Positions 54,624-64,000 of a DNA stretch of 64,000 nt are shown here, in pieces. Origin of the DNA: Candidatus Zixiibacteriota bacterium (GTDB taxonomy: Bacteria > Zixibacteria > MSB-5A5 > UBA10806); the NCBI GenBank assembly GCA_020348065.1, contig CP070742.1:1686996-1750995 (forward strand), given 5' to 3'. How positions within the stretch are numbered: position 1 is the first letter of the stretch; each line of letters opens with the position of its first letter. The position numbers were made by a program, and so were the translations under genes. The notes beneath the pieces are model-generated. The model was not told where the DNA came from, searched no databases, and saw only the letters and a list, made by a program, of their open reading frames with translations.

Positions 54624-55763
54624 ATGGGCCAGTACTGGTTGCTTATAGTAATTGTCGTCGCGGTTTTGATGATCTCTTATGTCGTGATATTCCGTCGAAG
54701 AAAAAAATCCGACAGCACCTCCCTGGAAGCTTATATCGACGGTTTGAGATCAATCATCTCCGGTGACAACCAGACGGCCTTTGTAAAGCTCCGTCAGGCA
54801 GTCGATCTGGATACCGAAAACGTCGACGCCTATCTGAAAATGGGTGACCTGTTCAGGGAAAAAGGGATGGTTGACAAGGCGCTTCAACTGCACAGGGAAT
54901 TGACGCTAAGGCGGGATTTAACGTTTGAATTATCCAAAAATATCAACAAAAGTCTTGCCCTGGATTATCTTGCGGCGGGCGCAAAGGATAAGGCCATTGA
55001 GCTTTTAAAGCCGATGGCGAAAGATAATAGCGATATGAGGGTATGGGCGGAAGATAAACTTTTGGATCTGTATATAACCTCCGAAATGTGGAATGACGCT
55101 GAGGAACTTTACGGCTCGATTATGAAAAGAAAAAAGCTCAAAGAAAGCAAAAAAATGGCCAACATCAAAATTATGATGGGGCGCAAGCTTCAGAGCAGAA
55201 ATGAATTCCATAAAGCCCGTCTTGCTTATAAAGACGCTCTTTCACACGATAACAACAATCCCTTCGCCTACATCTATATTGCCGAAAGTTACAGGAGGGA
55301 AAACCGCGATGATGATGCGGTGGATTATTTGAAAAAGCTCTGTGAAGAGGTGCCCCGATACGCTTACCTGGCTTTTTCCGCGATTGAGGAAACCTTTTTC
55401 GAACTCGGTCAATTTGGTGAAGTTGAGGATTTGTATCGCACCGTATTGAATAACGATCCGGAAAATGTACCCGCCAAAATAGCTCTCGCCGGCATTCTCG
55501 AGAAAAAAGGAGAGATACAGGAAGCGGAAAATATGCTGCGTTCCGTGCTGGACGCCGACAGCTCCAACTCGGCCGCCGCTATCCGTCTGGCAAAAATACT
55601 CGCGGGAGACGGACGATCCCGGGAGGGTCTTGAAATCCTTTCGGATGCCGCCGATAAGATAGAAGTCGGATACGATATTTTTAAATGTAAAAATTGCGGT
55701 GAAAGTCTAAAACGACCCTTACCATCATGTCCAAAATGCGGCAATTTAGGCACATTTATATAG
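54624..55763 (+). CDS. lapB: LapB-like TPR protein with rubredoxin-type zinc finger
   Basis: This 379-residue protein has one N-terminal transmembrane helix (YWLLIVIVVAVLMISYVVIF). About nine TPR units fill residues 35-345. A C-terminal CKNCGESLKRPLPSCPKCG finger has two CxxC pairs. This architecture is that of LapB (YciM), which in E. coli brings LpxC to the FtsH protease and so balances LPS against phospholipid. The start is one base after the lapA stop. The gene overlaps the next by 37 bp. Confidence 0.9.
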   Translation: MGQYWLLIVIVVAVLMISYVVIFRRRKKSDSTSLEAYIDGLRSIISGDNQTAFVKLRQAVDLDTENVDAYLKMGDLFREKGMVDKALQLHRELTLRRDLTFELSKNINKSLALDYLAAGAKDKAIELLKPMAKDNSDMRVWAEDKLLDLYITSEMWNDAEELYGSIMKRKKLKESKKMANIKIMMGRKLQSRNEFHKARLAYKDALSHDNNNPFAYIYIAESYRRENRDDDAVDYLKKLCEEVPRYAYLAFSAIEETFFELGQFGEVEDLYRTVLNNDPENVPAKIALAGILEKKGEIQEAENMLRSVLDADSSNSAAAIRLAKILAGDGRSREGLEILSDAADKIEVGYDIFKCKNCGESLKRPLPSCPKCGNLGTFI

Positions 55764-56740
55764 CCTGTATTCAGCTTTCTTTGTTTATAGTTTTTTCCGT
55801 GTCCATGGCCTCGAATCCGGCCATTATGGCGCGTATTGATAATGGCGATTATTCAGGCGCCTATAATATGCTCCTGGACGAAAACAGCAAACATCCGGAT
55901 GATGCTGAAATCTTATTCCTGCTTGGAATGTGCGCGCAATCCGGTAACATGGCATCTTTGTATCTGAAAGACTATATACAGAAATATCCGGAAGGCGATT
56001 ATGCAATGGACGCGCGTGGAATCCTGATGGATTACTATTCTTCCGCCGGCCTGCTGATCACAGCCGGATCTTTATTTGAAACTACCGGAACGAATCGGGT
56101 TATATCATCATCGGATCTCTACAAGTCCGCCCTGTATAAACAGCAGCTGGGTGAATATGAAAACGCTGCGGAACTATTTCAAAAAGCTCTGGAAACTGAT
56201 GATTTTGAGGTGGAAATATGGGCGGAACTGGGTCTTTCCGATTGTCTGCTGTCAATGGGAGATTACAATTCGGCCCTTTCCGGATATAAAAAACTGATCG
56301 ATAAATATCCCGAATCATCCATTTTTCCGTTCGCCTTGATGGGTATTTCTGAAACCTATCGGCGTCTCGGTGATATCGATAAATCCCGAGTTTTTTACGA
56401 GCTTTACCGGGAACGGTTTGAGGCTGCGCCGAGAAATATTGAGATCGAGGCTGCCCTCCTGGAAAAACGTTCCGTTAGCAATGAACAACGGCTTAAATCT
56501 TTGATAGAGGTCGAATATTATATTCAGGTCGGGGTTTTTGCCAGAAAGTCGAACGCCGACACCTGCCTTAAAAAATTCCGTAATCTCCGTTATTCGGCCC
56601 GGATAGTCGATTTCCGCGAGGACCGTAAGACTTTTTATAGAGTAATAGTGGGACCGTATTCAAGCGAGACGGAAGCGCAACGAGAAAAAACAGGGCTGGA
56701 GCATTCTCAGGGGGAAAAATATATTCTCTTTATTCAGTGA
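55727..56740 (+). CDS. Exported TPR and SPOR-domain protein
   Basis: This 337-residue protein starts with a signal peptide or anchor (YIACIQLSLFIVFSVSMAS). TPR-like units follow (about 35-250), such as AELFQKALETDDFEVEIWAELG and ALSGYKKLIDKYPESSIFPFALMGI. A C-terminal SPOR domain (YYIQVGVFARKSNADTCLKKF to FYRVIVGPYSSETEAQ) completes it. SPOR domains bind denuded glycan strands at the septum, so a periplasmic cell-wall role is likely. The start lies inside lapB (37-bp overlap), and an ATG three codons later is also possible. Confidence 0.85.
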   Translation: MSKMRQFRHIYIACIQLSLFIVFSVSMASNPAIMARIDNGDYSGAYNMLLDENSKHPDDAEILFLLGMCAQSGNMASLYLKDYIQKYPEGDYAMDARGILMDYYSSAGLLITAGSLFETTGTNRVISSSDLYKSALYKQQLGEYENAAELFQKALETDDFEVEIWAELGLSDCLLSMGDYNSALSGYKKLIDKYPESSIFPFALMGISETYRRLGDIDKSRVFYELYRERFEAAPRNIEIEAALLEKRSVSNEQRLKSLIEVEYYIQVGVFARKSNADTCLKKFRNLRYSARIVDFREDRKTFYRVIVGPYSSETEAQREKTGLEHSQGEKYILFIQ

Positions 56741-56755
56741 TCCGGAATAGCTTTG

Positions 56756-59362
56756 ATGGATTCTCCCGATAAACTGACGCCGCTTTTAAAGCAATATTAT
56801 TCCATAAAAGAACAGAATCCCGGTCGGATTCTCTTTTTTAGGATGGGCGATTTTTACGAACTCTTCGGAGACGATGCCGTGACCGCTTCATCCCTCCTGG
56901 GAATAGCCCTGACCTCGAGATCGCACGGGGATTCCGGCAAAATCCCTCTCGCGGGAATACCGCATCATACTCTTAACAGGTATCTTCCGAAAATGCTGAA
57001 AGCCGGTTATAACGTCGCCGTATGCGATCAGGTGGAAGATCCCAAGATGGCAAAAGGCATTGTCAAAAGAGAGGTGGTGGAGGTCCTGACTCCGGGAAGC
57101 ATAACTCTTGACGGCGCCCTGGAGGAAGACAGGCCCAATTATCTGGCGTCGGTAAATTTCCGAGACCAACTGGCGGGGTTGGCCCTTCTGGATTTATCCA
57201 CCGGACGGTTTCTGATAGATGAGTTTGAATCGGAATCATTGCTCGACGGCCTGGCATTTCATCAACCCTCGGAACTGCTTATCCCGGAGGGCCGGAAATT
57301 GGATTCAGGCAAAATCATTGGCGAGAAAATCCCCAATCTGCATTTAACTCCCCTGGATGATTATCGCTTCGATACCTCGCTGGCGTATAATGAACTGCTG
57401 AACCATTTCGGGTTGCCGGATCTGGACGGCTTCGGTCTGGGCGGCGTCACGGCGGCGCTGGGGGCCGCGGGGGCCGCTCTATCCTATGCAAAAGATTTAA
57501 AAATGGGCAGGGTGGGTCAAGTCACCTCCATTGAGAGAATAAAGCGTGATAGAACCATGGATCTCGACGCCGCCACTATAAGAAACCTGGAGTTGGTCGA
57601 AACGCCTTTCGAAGGCAAAAAGAATTCCCTTCTTTCAGTTATTGATCATACGCTGAGTGCAGGAGGAGGCAGGCTGTTGAGAAGCTGGATTTTGTCTCCG
57701 CTTCGTCATATCGATATGATAAAATCCAGGCAAATCGCCGTCGAAGCGATATCGAAGTCGACAGAGATTTCTGCCGGTATTAAATCTCTACTTAAGGGAA
57801 TGCCCGATCTTGAACGGCTGGCGGCGAAAACGGCCGCCTATAAGGTCGGCCCGCGCGATATAAAATTCCTGGTATACGGATTGAAAAAGGCCGTCGAAAT
57901 AAAAGAGCTGTTATTCGAGGCGAATTCTGATCTGATAAAAGAAAATATATCTTTGATAAAAAACTTCGACGACACCATAAGACTGGTCGAGTCGGCGCTG
58001 GTCGATGATCCCCCGGTAAATGTCTCCGACGGTAACCTTTTCAGAAAAGGGCATTCCCCCGAACTCGACAGGCTCGTAGAGGAAATCGACGAGGCCAGGA
58101 GCTTTATCCACGATCTTCAAAACACCGAAAGAGAGAAGACCGGAATAGGATCGCTGAAGGTAGGATTCAATAGGGTATTCGGATATTATATTGAAGTCAC
58201 CAAGCCGCATCTGTCGAAGGTTCCCGATTATTATATCAGGAAGCAGACGCTGGTATCGGCGGAGAGATTCATAACCGAGGAATTGAAAGTAAAAGAGGAA
58301 TTAATACTTAATGCCGAAGAGAAGATAAGATCGATCGAGAAAAGGCTTTTCGATGACCTCGTCGAGAAGATTGCCGCTCGCACCGCCGATATTCAGGCCG
58401 CTGCCGGGGCCGCCGCCGTCATTGACGTTATCGCGGGATTTTCCGTGTTGAACGGGCAATCGGATTATGTTCTTCCCCGGTTGAATGAGACATTGAAGAT
58501 TGAAATTAAGGAAAGCCGTCATCCGGTTATGGAGCGGCTGTTGGCGTCAGGCAAATTCATCCCGAACGACGTTTACCTGGACGGGGCAAAAAACAGGATG
58601 GCCATTATAACCGGTCCCAACATGGCCGGCAAATCGACCTATCTTCGTCAGATCGGCCTTATCGTGCTCCTGGCCCAAATCGGCGCCCCGGTGCCGGCCA
58701 AATCCGCCAGAATAGGGATATGCGACAGGATATTCACCAGGGTCGGGGCCTCCGACGATCTTTTAAAGGGTAGATCAACCTTTATGGTGGAGATGACCGA
58801 AGCCGCCTCCATTCTGAATAACGCCACAGATAAAAGCCTGATATTGCTCGACGAACTGGGCAGGGGAACCTCCACCTACGACGGCCTCGCTATCGCCTGG
58901 TCGCTGATGGAATATCTCAACAATGTGAAGGGGAAAAAGGCGAGGACCCTGTTCGCAACCCATTATCATGAGTTGATAGAGCTTGCTGCTAAATTCGAAG
59001 GTATTTTTAACCTCCGGGTAGCGGTTAAAGAGTGGGAGGGTTCCATCGTTTTCTTATATAAAATTGAAAGTGGCGGCTGCGATGATTCCTACGGAGTCCA
59101 GGTGGCGAAACTGGCCGGCTTACCTCAACGTCTTCTCGATAGAGCGCTTGAAATTCTCAACAGGCTGGAATCCGGTCATGGAGTATCGACCGTTAATGAA
59201 AAATCATCAACAAAATCCGCCACTTATCAGATTTCTCTGTTTTCGGCCGAGGATAACCGGCTGAAAAATGAAATCGAAAAAATTAATCCGGATCGGCTGA
59301 CGCCTATTGAGGCATTATCTATCTTGAACAGGTTGAAGAAAATTGTCGATGGAAAGAGTTGA
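56756..59362 (+). CDS. mutS: DNA mismatch repair protein MutS
   Basis: This is an 868-residue mismatch-recognition ATPase. The N-terminal domain has LLKQYYSIKEQNPGRILFFRMGDFYELFGDDA with the mismatch-contacting FxE motif (here FYELF). Connector, lever and clamp domains follow. The ATPase has ITGPNMAGKSTYLRQIGLI (Walker A near residue 619), RSTFMVEMTEAASILNNAT and SLILLDELGRGTSTYDGLAI (Walker B). The helix-turn-helix dimer part follows (YGVQVAKLAGLP). The ATG at 56756 is preferred over the adjacent TTG. The mutL gene is not in the window. Confidence 0.97.
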   Translation: MDSPDKLTPLLKQYYSIKEQNPGRILFFRMGDFYELFGDDAVTASSLLGIALTSRSHGDSGKIPLAGIPHHTLNRYLPKMLKAGYNVAVCDQVEDPKMAKGIVKREVVEVLTPGSITLDGALEEDRPNYLASVNFRDQLAGLALLDLSTGRFLIDEFESESLLDGLAFHQPSELLIPEGRKLDSGKIIGEKIPNLHLTPLDDYRFDTSLAYNELLNHFGLPDLDGFGLGGVTAALGAAGAALSYAKDLKMGRVGQVTSIERIKRDRTMDLDAATIRNLELVETPFEGKKNSLLSVIDHTLSAGGGRLLRSWILSPLRHIDMIKSRQIAVEAISKSTEISAGIKSLLKGMPDLERLAAKTAAYKVGPRDIKFLVYGLKKAVEIKELLFEANSDLIKENISLIKNFDDTIRLVESALVDDPPVNVSDGNLFRKGHSPELDRLVEEIDEARSFIHDLQNTEREKTGIGSLKVGFNRVFGYYIEVTKPHLSKVPDYYIRKQTLVSAERFITEELKVKEELILNAEEKIRSIEKRLFDDLVEKIAARTADIQAAAGAAAVIDVIAGFSVLNGQSDYVLPRLNETLKIEIKESRHPVMERLLASGKFIPNDVYLDGAKNRMAIITGPNMAGKSTYLRQIGLIVLLAQIGAPVPAKSARIGICDRIFTRVGASDDLLKGRSTFMVEMTEAASILNNATDKSLILLDELGRGTSTYDGLAIAWSLMEYLNNVKGKKARTLFATHYHELIELAAKFEGIFNLRVAVKEWEGSIVFLYKIESGGCDDSYGVQVAKLAGLPQRLLDRALEILNRLESGHGVSTVNEKSSTKSATYQISLFSAEDNRLKNEIEKINPDRLTPIEALSILNRLKKIVDGKS

Positions 59363-59520
59363 AGTGTTGGAACCTCTCCTGCATTTTATGATCTCATAGT
59401 TACGGCCTTTTTGGATGAAGACCATAGATTCTATCTGTAGAATCGATAATACGCTTGAATTCGGTTTAATTTTTATTTTAGACTTGCCGCTCGTTGAGGG
59501 TGATCATAAATTAATTATAA

Positions 59521-60279
59521 ATGCTTATTTTGCTTTCCAATGACGACGGTTATCAGGCCGAGGGGATAAAGGCGCTGGCAAGAGAATTGAAGAAACTGGG
59601 GCGAGTGGTAATTGTCGCTCCCATGTGGGAACAATCCGGTACCAGCCATTCGCTTACCATTTATCGCCCCCTCAGAACAAAAAAGATTTCGAACGATGTC
59701 TACGGGGTTTCGGGCACGCCCACTGACGCTGTCATGATCGCGGTTTACTGTATCCTTAATAAAAAACCGGATATACTGATATCGGGAATAAATCACGGTC
59801 AGAATATGGGTGATGATGTCACCTATTCCGGCACCGTGGCCGCCGCCATGGAGGGAACCATTCTGGGAATACCATCGATAGCGATATCTCAGATCGTCTC
59901 AAACGATATCGGAGTTTCCGCCGGCCGGATATTTGACAAAGCGGCCAGATTCGCCGCCCGGCTGGTAAAATCGGTGAAAAAGAACGGCATTCCTAAGGGA
60001 ACCCTGCTTAATGTCAATGTCCCCGAATATAAGAAAGCGGATGCCCGCCGTTACAGGATTACACAGCTCGGGGAACGGGTGTACCATGACGTGATTACCG
60101 AGAAGATCGATCCCCGGGGAGAACCGTATTTCTGGATCGGGGGACATTATACGGTTACGGATAAAGGCCCTGATACCGATTACGGCGCCATACAGAAAAA
60201 CTATATTTCGGTTACCCCGCTGGATATCGATCTTACCGATCAGAAATTCTATAAGTCATTGAGGGATTGGAAGATATAA
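59521..60279 (+). CDS. surE: 5'/3'-nucleotidase SurE
   Basis: This 252-residue metal-dependent phosphatase acts on nucleoside monophosphates. It opens MLILLSNDDGYQAEGIKAL with the two metal-binding Asp. VVIVAPMWEQSGTSHSLTIYRPL follows with the conserved Ser. ISGINHGQNMGDDVTYSGTVAAAMEGTILGIPSIAIS carries the Asn ligand. Length is normal. The ATG begins directly after an AT-rich gap of 158 bp (59363-59520) without an obvious Shine-Dalgarno sequence. Confidence 0.96.
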   Translation: MLILLSNDDGYQAEGIKALARELKKLGRVVIVAPMWEQSGTSHSLTIYRPLRTKKISNDVYGVSGTPTDAVMIAVYCILNKKPDILISGINHGQNMGDDVTYSGTVAAAMEGTILGIPSIAISQIVSNDIGVSAGRIFDKAARFAARLVKSVKKNGIPKGTLLNVNVPEYKKADARRYRITQLGERVYHDVITEKIDPRGEPYFWIGGHYTVTDKGPDTDYGAIQKNYISVTPLDIDLTDQKFYKSLRDWKI

Positions 60280-60413
60280 AGTGCCGGATCTATCTTTTGC
60301 CATTAATACCATTGATAATTATTTTTATTTACATAGATCTTTTCGAAACTTTGTTGACCTGAATGACGTATGTAAATACATGGGAGAAAGTGAATTGAAC
60401 TCCGGAGAGAATA

Positions 60414-61874
60414 ATGTATAAAAAGGTTATTCTAATTCTATTTGTTGTTCTGGCGATCTGCTCGGCTATCTACGCTTTATTTGATCGCAGACCCGTAACC
60501 ACTTCCTCTGATGAAGCATACAGAGCCTACGAAAAGGGTGTGGATTACGCTAATAAGTTGTATTCCAAAGAGGCCCTGCAGGAATTTGAGCGAGCGGTAA
60601 AGCTTGATCCGCAATTCGCTATGGCTCATCTAAGGGCTTCTTCATATTATTGGGAATTTGGTCAAAATGATAAATATGAAGAGTCCAGGGAAAAGGCCTT
60701 GGCGCTTCTTGACAAGGTAAAAGATATAGAACGGTTGCATATATTGCTCGGTTTTGCCAAAATGGATAGAAAAACAAAAGAGATCGAAAAATACTCAACT
60801 GAATTGCTGGATAGATATCCCGATAATTTTGACGCTATTGATTACCTGGCCGGAAAATACTTTAACGAAGGGAATTATGAGAAAGCGGCTGAAGTTTCAC
60901 TTCGATCGATAAAGATAAATCCGGAATACGCCCCGGCGTATAATATACTTGGATATATTTATTACTATTTAGGGGAATATGAAAAATCATTGGAGTATTT
61001 GAAACGGTATGCCGAGATCGGTGAGGGACAGGCCAATCCCCACGATTCCAGGGGCGAAATCCTTATGAATTTAGGGTACTATGATGAAGCGTTACAGGAA
61101 TTCTTAATCGCCGATAGCATAAAGCCGAATCTTCAGTTTGTATTAGGTCATATAGGTGATGTTTATTCCGGAAAATGGATGTTGCGCGATGCCATCGGTG
61201 CTTATATGAAAGCGGCGGAATTGGCCAGCAGCGAAAAAATGCGTGTCGAGCAGAATTTAAAAATAGCATCCTGCTATTATTATATGGACAGAGCGTATGA
61301 GGCGGTCGCGGTTCTGGAGGAAATCGCCTTAAAATCGTCGGATAACGTCTACCTGCACTCGGAACTGGGAGGTTTTTACACTCTTACCGGTGATATGGAT
61401 AAGGCCCTGATTCAACTGGGTATTGTCAAAGGCTTAATAGCCAGAGAATGGGCCAGCGAGAATTATCCTGATAGCTTGAAAGAAAAAACTCCCCCGGTTC
61501 AATTATTTCTTGAGGCCAGGATCGCATCCGAACGCGGAAACTACCAGGAAGCGATTGACTTATTAGAACAGGTCTTAGAACAGCTCAAGCCGCATAATTC
61601 AGCTCATACATTGAGGACACTCGCTGAAAATTGTATCAGGGCTGAAATGCCTGACAGCGCGATTGTCGTTTTGAATGAGGTCCTGAAAAGGAATCCTAAT
61701 AGTGCCCTGTGTTTATTGCGCCTGTCGGAAGCTTATCAATCCAAAGGCATGAAAAAGGAACAGAAGGAAACTCTGGAAAGATTCCTGGCGGTTGTGAGAG
61801 ACGGTGATCAAAATATCAGATATATCCGTGAAGCTTTTGCCACTTTGGCGCAGCTTGAGAAAGAACCGTCATAA
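60414..61874 (+). CDS. Membrane-anchored TPR protein
   Basis: This 486-residue protein has a single N-terminal hydrophobic segment (VILILFVVLAICSAIYALF), which is an anchor or uncleaved signal. About ten TPR units follow, for example AYEKGVDYANKLYSKEALQEFERAVKLDPQFAMAHL and APAYNILGYIYYYLGEYEKSLEYLKRYAEI. The chain ends with LLRLSEAYQSKGMKKEQKETLERFL. No enzymatic domain is attached, so its partner cannot be told. GGAGAG precedes the ATG, and a terminator follows. Confidence 0.8.
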   Translation: MYKKVILILFVVLAICSAIYALFDRRPVTTSSDEAYRAYEKGVDYANKLYSKEALQEFERAVKLDPQFAMAHLRASSYYWEFGQNDKYEESREKALALLDKVKDIERLHILLGFAKMDRKTKEIEKYSTELLDRYPDNFDAIDYLAGKYFNEGNYEKAAEVSLRSIKINPEYAPAYNILGYIYYYLGEYEKSLEYLKRYAEIGEGQANPHDSRGEILMNLGYYDEALQEFLIADSIKPNLQFVLGHIGDVYSGKWMLRDAIGAYMKAAELASSEKMRVEQNLKIASCYYYMDRAYEAVAVLEEIALKSSDNVYLHSELGGFYTLTGDMDKALIQLGIVKGLIAREWASENYPDSLKEKTPPVQLFLEARIASERGNYQEAIDLLEQVLEQLKPHNSAHTLRTLAENCIRAEMPDSAIVVLNEVLKRNPNSALCLLRLSEAYQSKGMKKEQKETLERFLAVVRDGDQNIRYIREAFATLAQLEKEPS

Positions 61875-61922
61875 TCTAAAAATTATAATAAAATCGATAT
61901 CTAACTGTATAGTGTCGAACCG

Positions 61923-61944
61923 GGCTTCTGTAAGGAGCCTTTTT
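61923..61944 (+). terminator. Rho-independent terminator
   Basis: GGCTTC (61923-61928) pairs with GGAGCC (61934-61939; one G-U) around TGTAA, followed by TTTTT at 61940-61944. It lies about 50 bp after the TPR gene. Confidence 0.8.
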
Positions 61945-62110
61945 ATTTAAAATAATTAATAGATTAAAATATCCACAAACTGTTTCTTTATAATAATATT
62001 ATCCGCGATTACTTAAGAAAAAAAATCGTCTTTCCGATATAAAGATAGATGGTTAGATTGTTTATATTATGGGTTTATAAAAAGGGATAATCTAAACCAT
62101 ACATATAAGT

Positions 62111-62374
62111 TTGGCGGGTTTTTTGATGGCGTCCATGTCAGGGGGAGTAATGAAAGGGGAATATATTCATCCGTTTATTAAATCGATTGACAACGCGATG
62201 AAGACAATTATGAATCTGGCTCCCGAGAGATCGGCGTCTTATATTAATAAAGGTTGTCTACCTCCGGCGATGTTTCCGGTGTCATCGGGTTGGCCGATAA
62301 AAATCGATGGACTTCCTTTTGCCATGGAAACTTGCATGAAAATAAAAGACGGCAACGGGGGAAACGGGGAATAA
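62111..62374 (+). pseudogene. cheX: CheX-like chemotaxis phosphatase remnant, frame-disrupted and truncated
   Basis: The open frame encodes 87 residues; the likely start is ATG 62150 after GGGGGAG. MKGEYIHPFIKSIDNAMKTIMNL copies the N-terminus of CheX-type proteins. At about 62262-62300 the next frame instead encodes DVSGVIGLADK, close to the conserved core of CheX. The first frame then resumes with KIDGLPFAMETCMKI, which would follow well. Two compensating frame changes would join these pieces. Even then the chain stops near 75 residues, where CheX proteins have about 150. CheX dephosphorylates CheY-P. This copy is probably inactive, or the sequence has errors here. Confidence 0.55.
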
Positions 62375-62379
62375 TATAG

Positions 62380-63780
62380 ATGCCTGAATTTAGATTAAAA
62401 ATCTCGCCCGACAAAATGGCCGCGCATTTAACCATAGAGCCTCATGTCGACGGGGCGATTATAACCGTTGAAGAAATTATAAATTACCTTAACCAGCAAA
62501 AAGTAATTTTCGGAATTAACGATAAAATAGTTAAGACCGCCGTTGAAAATAAAAACTGGGGCCAGAAAATCCTCGTCGCTGAAGGAAAAGAGCCGGTCAA
62601 GGGGAGGGACGGTTATATAAAATATTTCTTCGATCCCGATCCGGGTAACGCGCCGAAGGAAAAGGAGGACGGGAGTCTCGATTTCCATAATCTCAATAAA
62701 ATCCAGACCATCTGCTCCGGAGAAAGACTCGCCGAGTTAATACCGCCGGTAGAGGGCGAAGCCGGAACCAACGTTATGGGCGAACCTTTAAAAGTCGATA
62801 AGGTTAAATCGGCCATACTCTTGAAAGGCAAGAATACGAGGTACAATGATGATAAAAGCGCGATCGTATCAGAAATCGACGGAATTATTATCTTAAAATC
62901 TAATGGCACCATAGAGGTCTCTCCTGAGTGCGTCATCGACGGCGATATCGATCATAGTACCGGGGATATAAAAATTAAAGGCGATCTCATAATCCGCGGC
63001 GACGTCAAATCCGGATTCAAAATATCAGCATCCGGCAATATAGAAATAGGCGGGACGGTAGAAGAGGCAACCGTAATAGCGGGCGAATCGGTGACCGTTA
63101 AGGGCGGGTTCGTGGGTGAGGGCGGCGGTTTGATCAAGGCCGGCGGCGATGTCTCTATAAAATTTATAAATCGTCAGAAAGTCGAGAGCGAAGGTAATAT
63201 CGAGATATATGAAGAGGCTAAAGGAACTAAACTTACAACAGCCGGTACCCTTTTGATTAATAAAGGAAAAGGTATTTTTGCAGGCGGTGAGGCGAGAGCG
63301 GCTGCGGCAATAGAGGTCAATACTCTGGGTTCGCCGCAGAATGTCAATACTCTGGTCATCGTCGCCGATACGTCGAAATTCATTGAAAGAATCGCAACAC
63401 GGCAGAAAGAGATCGAGGGTTTGAACGAAAAGACGGAAGAGATCTCTAAAAAAATGACGCTCTTGATGAGAAAAAGGAAAAAGGTGGGACTCAGCGATCG
63501 CGAAGAGCAACTATATCGAAAAATTAATAAACTTTCGGCGGACATAAAACTGACGGTAGAGACATTGCGGAAAGAAATTAAGGAAGCTGAAGCGGCAATT
63601 GACGGGTCAAAAAAATCCGCCTATCTAAAGGTGGCCCATAAAACCTATCCCGGAGTGACAATGAGAATAGCCGGAGCCGCCAAATATTACGAATGTGAAC
63701 GCGAGGCCACCACCTTCAAGGTGTTTAACGGTAAAATTATCGGTCTCGAGGAAATAGAGGAAGCGACCGAAAAGGTCTGA
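62380..63780 (+). CDS. FapA-family (DUF342) polymer-forming-like protein
   Basis: This 466-residue cytoplasmic protein follows the DUF342/FapA plan. The N-terminal head has ITVEEIINYLNQQKVIFGI and ILVAEGKEPVKGRDGYIKYFFD. A right-handed beta-helix of repeated V-G/I-G rungs spans about 190-300 (IDGDIDHSTGDIKIKGDLII, ISASGNIEIGGTVEEATVIAG). A long coiled coil (KFIERIATRQKEIEGLNEKTEEI on to KEAEAAI) and a short beta end complete it. FapA proteins influence motility and polar signalling in Vibrio. It directly follows the cheX-like remnant, which supports a motility link. Confidence 0.88.
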   Translation: MPEFRLKISPDKMAAHLTIEPHVDGAIITVEEIINYLNQQKVIFGINDKIVKTAVENKNWGQKILVAEGKEPVKGRDGYIKYFFDPDPGNAPKEKEDGSLDFHNLNKIQTICSGERLAELIPPVEGEAGTNVMGEPLKVDKVKSAILLKGKNTRYNDDKSAIVSEIDGIIILKSNGTIEVSPECVIDGDIDHSTGDIKIKGDLIIRGDVKSGFKISASGNIEIGGTVEEATVIAGESVTVKGGFVGEGGGLIKAGGDVSIKFINRQKVESEGNIEIYEEAKGTKLTTAGTLLINKGKGIFAGGEARAAAAIEVNTLGSPQNVNTLVIVADTSKFIERIATRQKEIEGLNEKTEEISKKMTLLMRKRKKVGLSDREEQLYRKINKLSADIKLTVETLRKEIKEAEAAIDGSKKSAYLKVAHKTYPGVTMRIAGAAKYYECEREATTFKVFNGKIIGLEEIEEATEKV

Positions 63781-63963
63781 TATCCCCTGTGAAATTACAT
63801 AAAATCTTTTGAGCGGCCGTATCAAATCATCGCATGCGGCCCACATGGATTCGTTATCCGTTCCGGGGACTATGGAGGTTGTCCCAAGAGATTTGATTTG
63901 AATCATCAAGAATTTTATGATATGAGCGGTTTGGCATAGCTAATTAACAGACTGGGATTGATA

Positions 63964-64000
63964 ATGATATTGAAGCCGGATAGCGCATTGCAGATGATGT
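63964..64000 (+). CDS. Possible start of a gene cut by the window end
   Basis: ATG at 63964 opens a frame (MILKPDSALQMM) that runs to the window edge. Upstream bases ACTGGGATTG offer only a weak ribosome site. The 183 bp between the FapA-family gene and this point contain no other convincing feature. Too short to identify. Confidence 0.25.
   Translation, partial: MILKPDSALQMM

Overview
The window is a stretch of bacterial chromosome of moderate GC content with short intergenic gaps. It probably comes from a flagellated, LPS-bearing member of the FCB superphylum; candidate phylum Zixibacteria or a relative would fit. The evidence is a 929-residue beta-helix protein with a type IX secretion (T9SS) C-terminal domain, three proteins with IPTL-type C-terminal sorting tails, a dockerin pair, a LapA/LapB pair, RNase Y and polar-type flagellar genes. 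This placement is inference from gene content; no rRNA or other strict marker is present.

Layout. (1) 1-12.1 kb is a flagellar filament region. It starts with the end of a sugar epimerase and a DegT-type sugar aminotransferase. A small TPR protein and a 935-residue TPR/glycosyltransferase-2 protein follow, then a very long flagellin, fliD, fliS, a flgN-like chaperone, flgM and an HDOD regulator. Sigma-28-like promoters precede flagellin and fliD, which fits with flgM nearby. (2) 12.3-25.1 kb is housekeeping: tRNA-Val, thrS-infC-rpmI-rplT, pheS-pheT, zapB-like/zapA, rny, a CoA-binding protein, a YmdB-type phosphoesterase, folD, xseA, a MerR-type regulator and tRNA-Pro. (3) 25.1-32.4 kb is mostly minus strand: a VWA lipoprotein, an outer-membrane barrel candidate, a beta-lactamase-fold lipoprotein, an AI-2E-family permease and ligA. 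(4) 32.5-43.6 kb is an accessory region. It holds small proteins of unknown role, a dense field of GTAG-headed palindromic repeats with a 174-bp direct duplication, tRNA-Gly, the T9SS beta-helix protein, a YbaK-type deacylase and three IPTL-tailed exported proteins. (5) 43.6-60.3 kb is housekeeping again: der-plsY-pyk-gpsA, xseB-dxs-nadK-recN-pgsA-like, lapA-lapB-SPOR protein-mutS and surE. (6) 60.4-64 kb holds a membrane-anchored TPR protein, a frame-disrupted cheX-like remnant and a FapA/DUF342 protein.

How the genes work together. The first region looks like a filament production and modification unit: nucleotide-sugar enzymes, a TPR glycosyltransferase, the flagellin, its cap and chaperones, and the FlgM checkpoint. 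The translation genes show candidate feedback controls: an AUA start on infC and a terminator/antiterminator-like hairpin pair abutting thrS. Many housekeeping genes are translationally coupled, and several couple through TTGA rather than ATGA overlaps. No complete new defence, mobile or biosynthetic system is visible. The best leads are the flagellin-linked TPR glycosyltransferase locus, the repeat field and the IPTL-tailed protein cluster.
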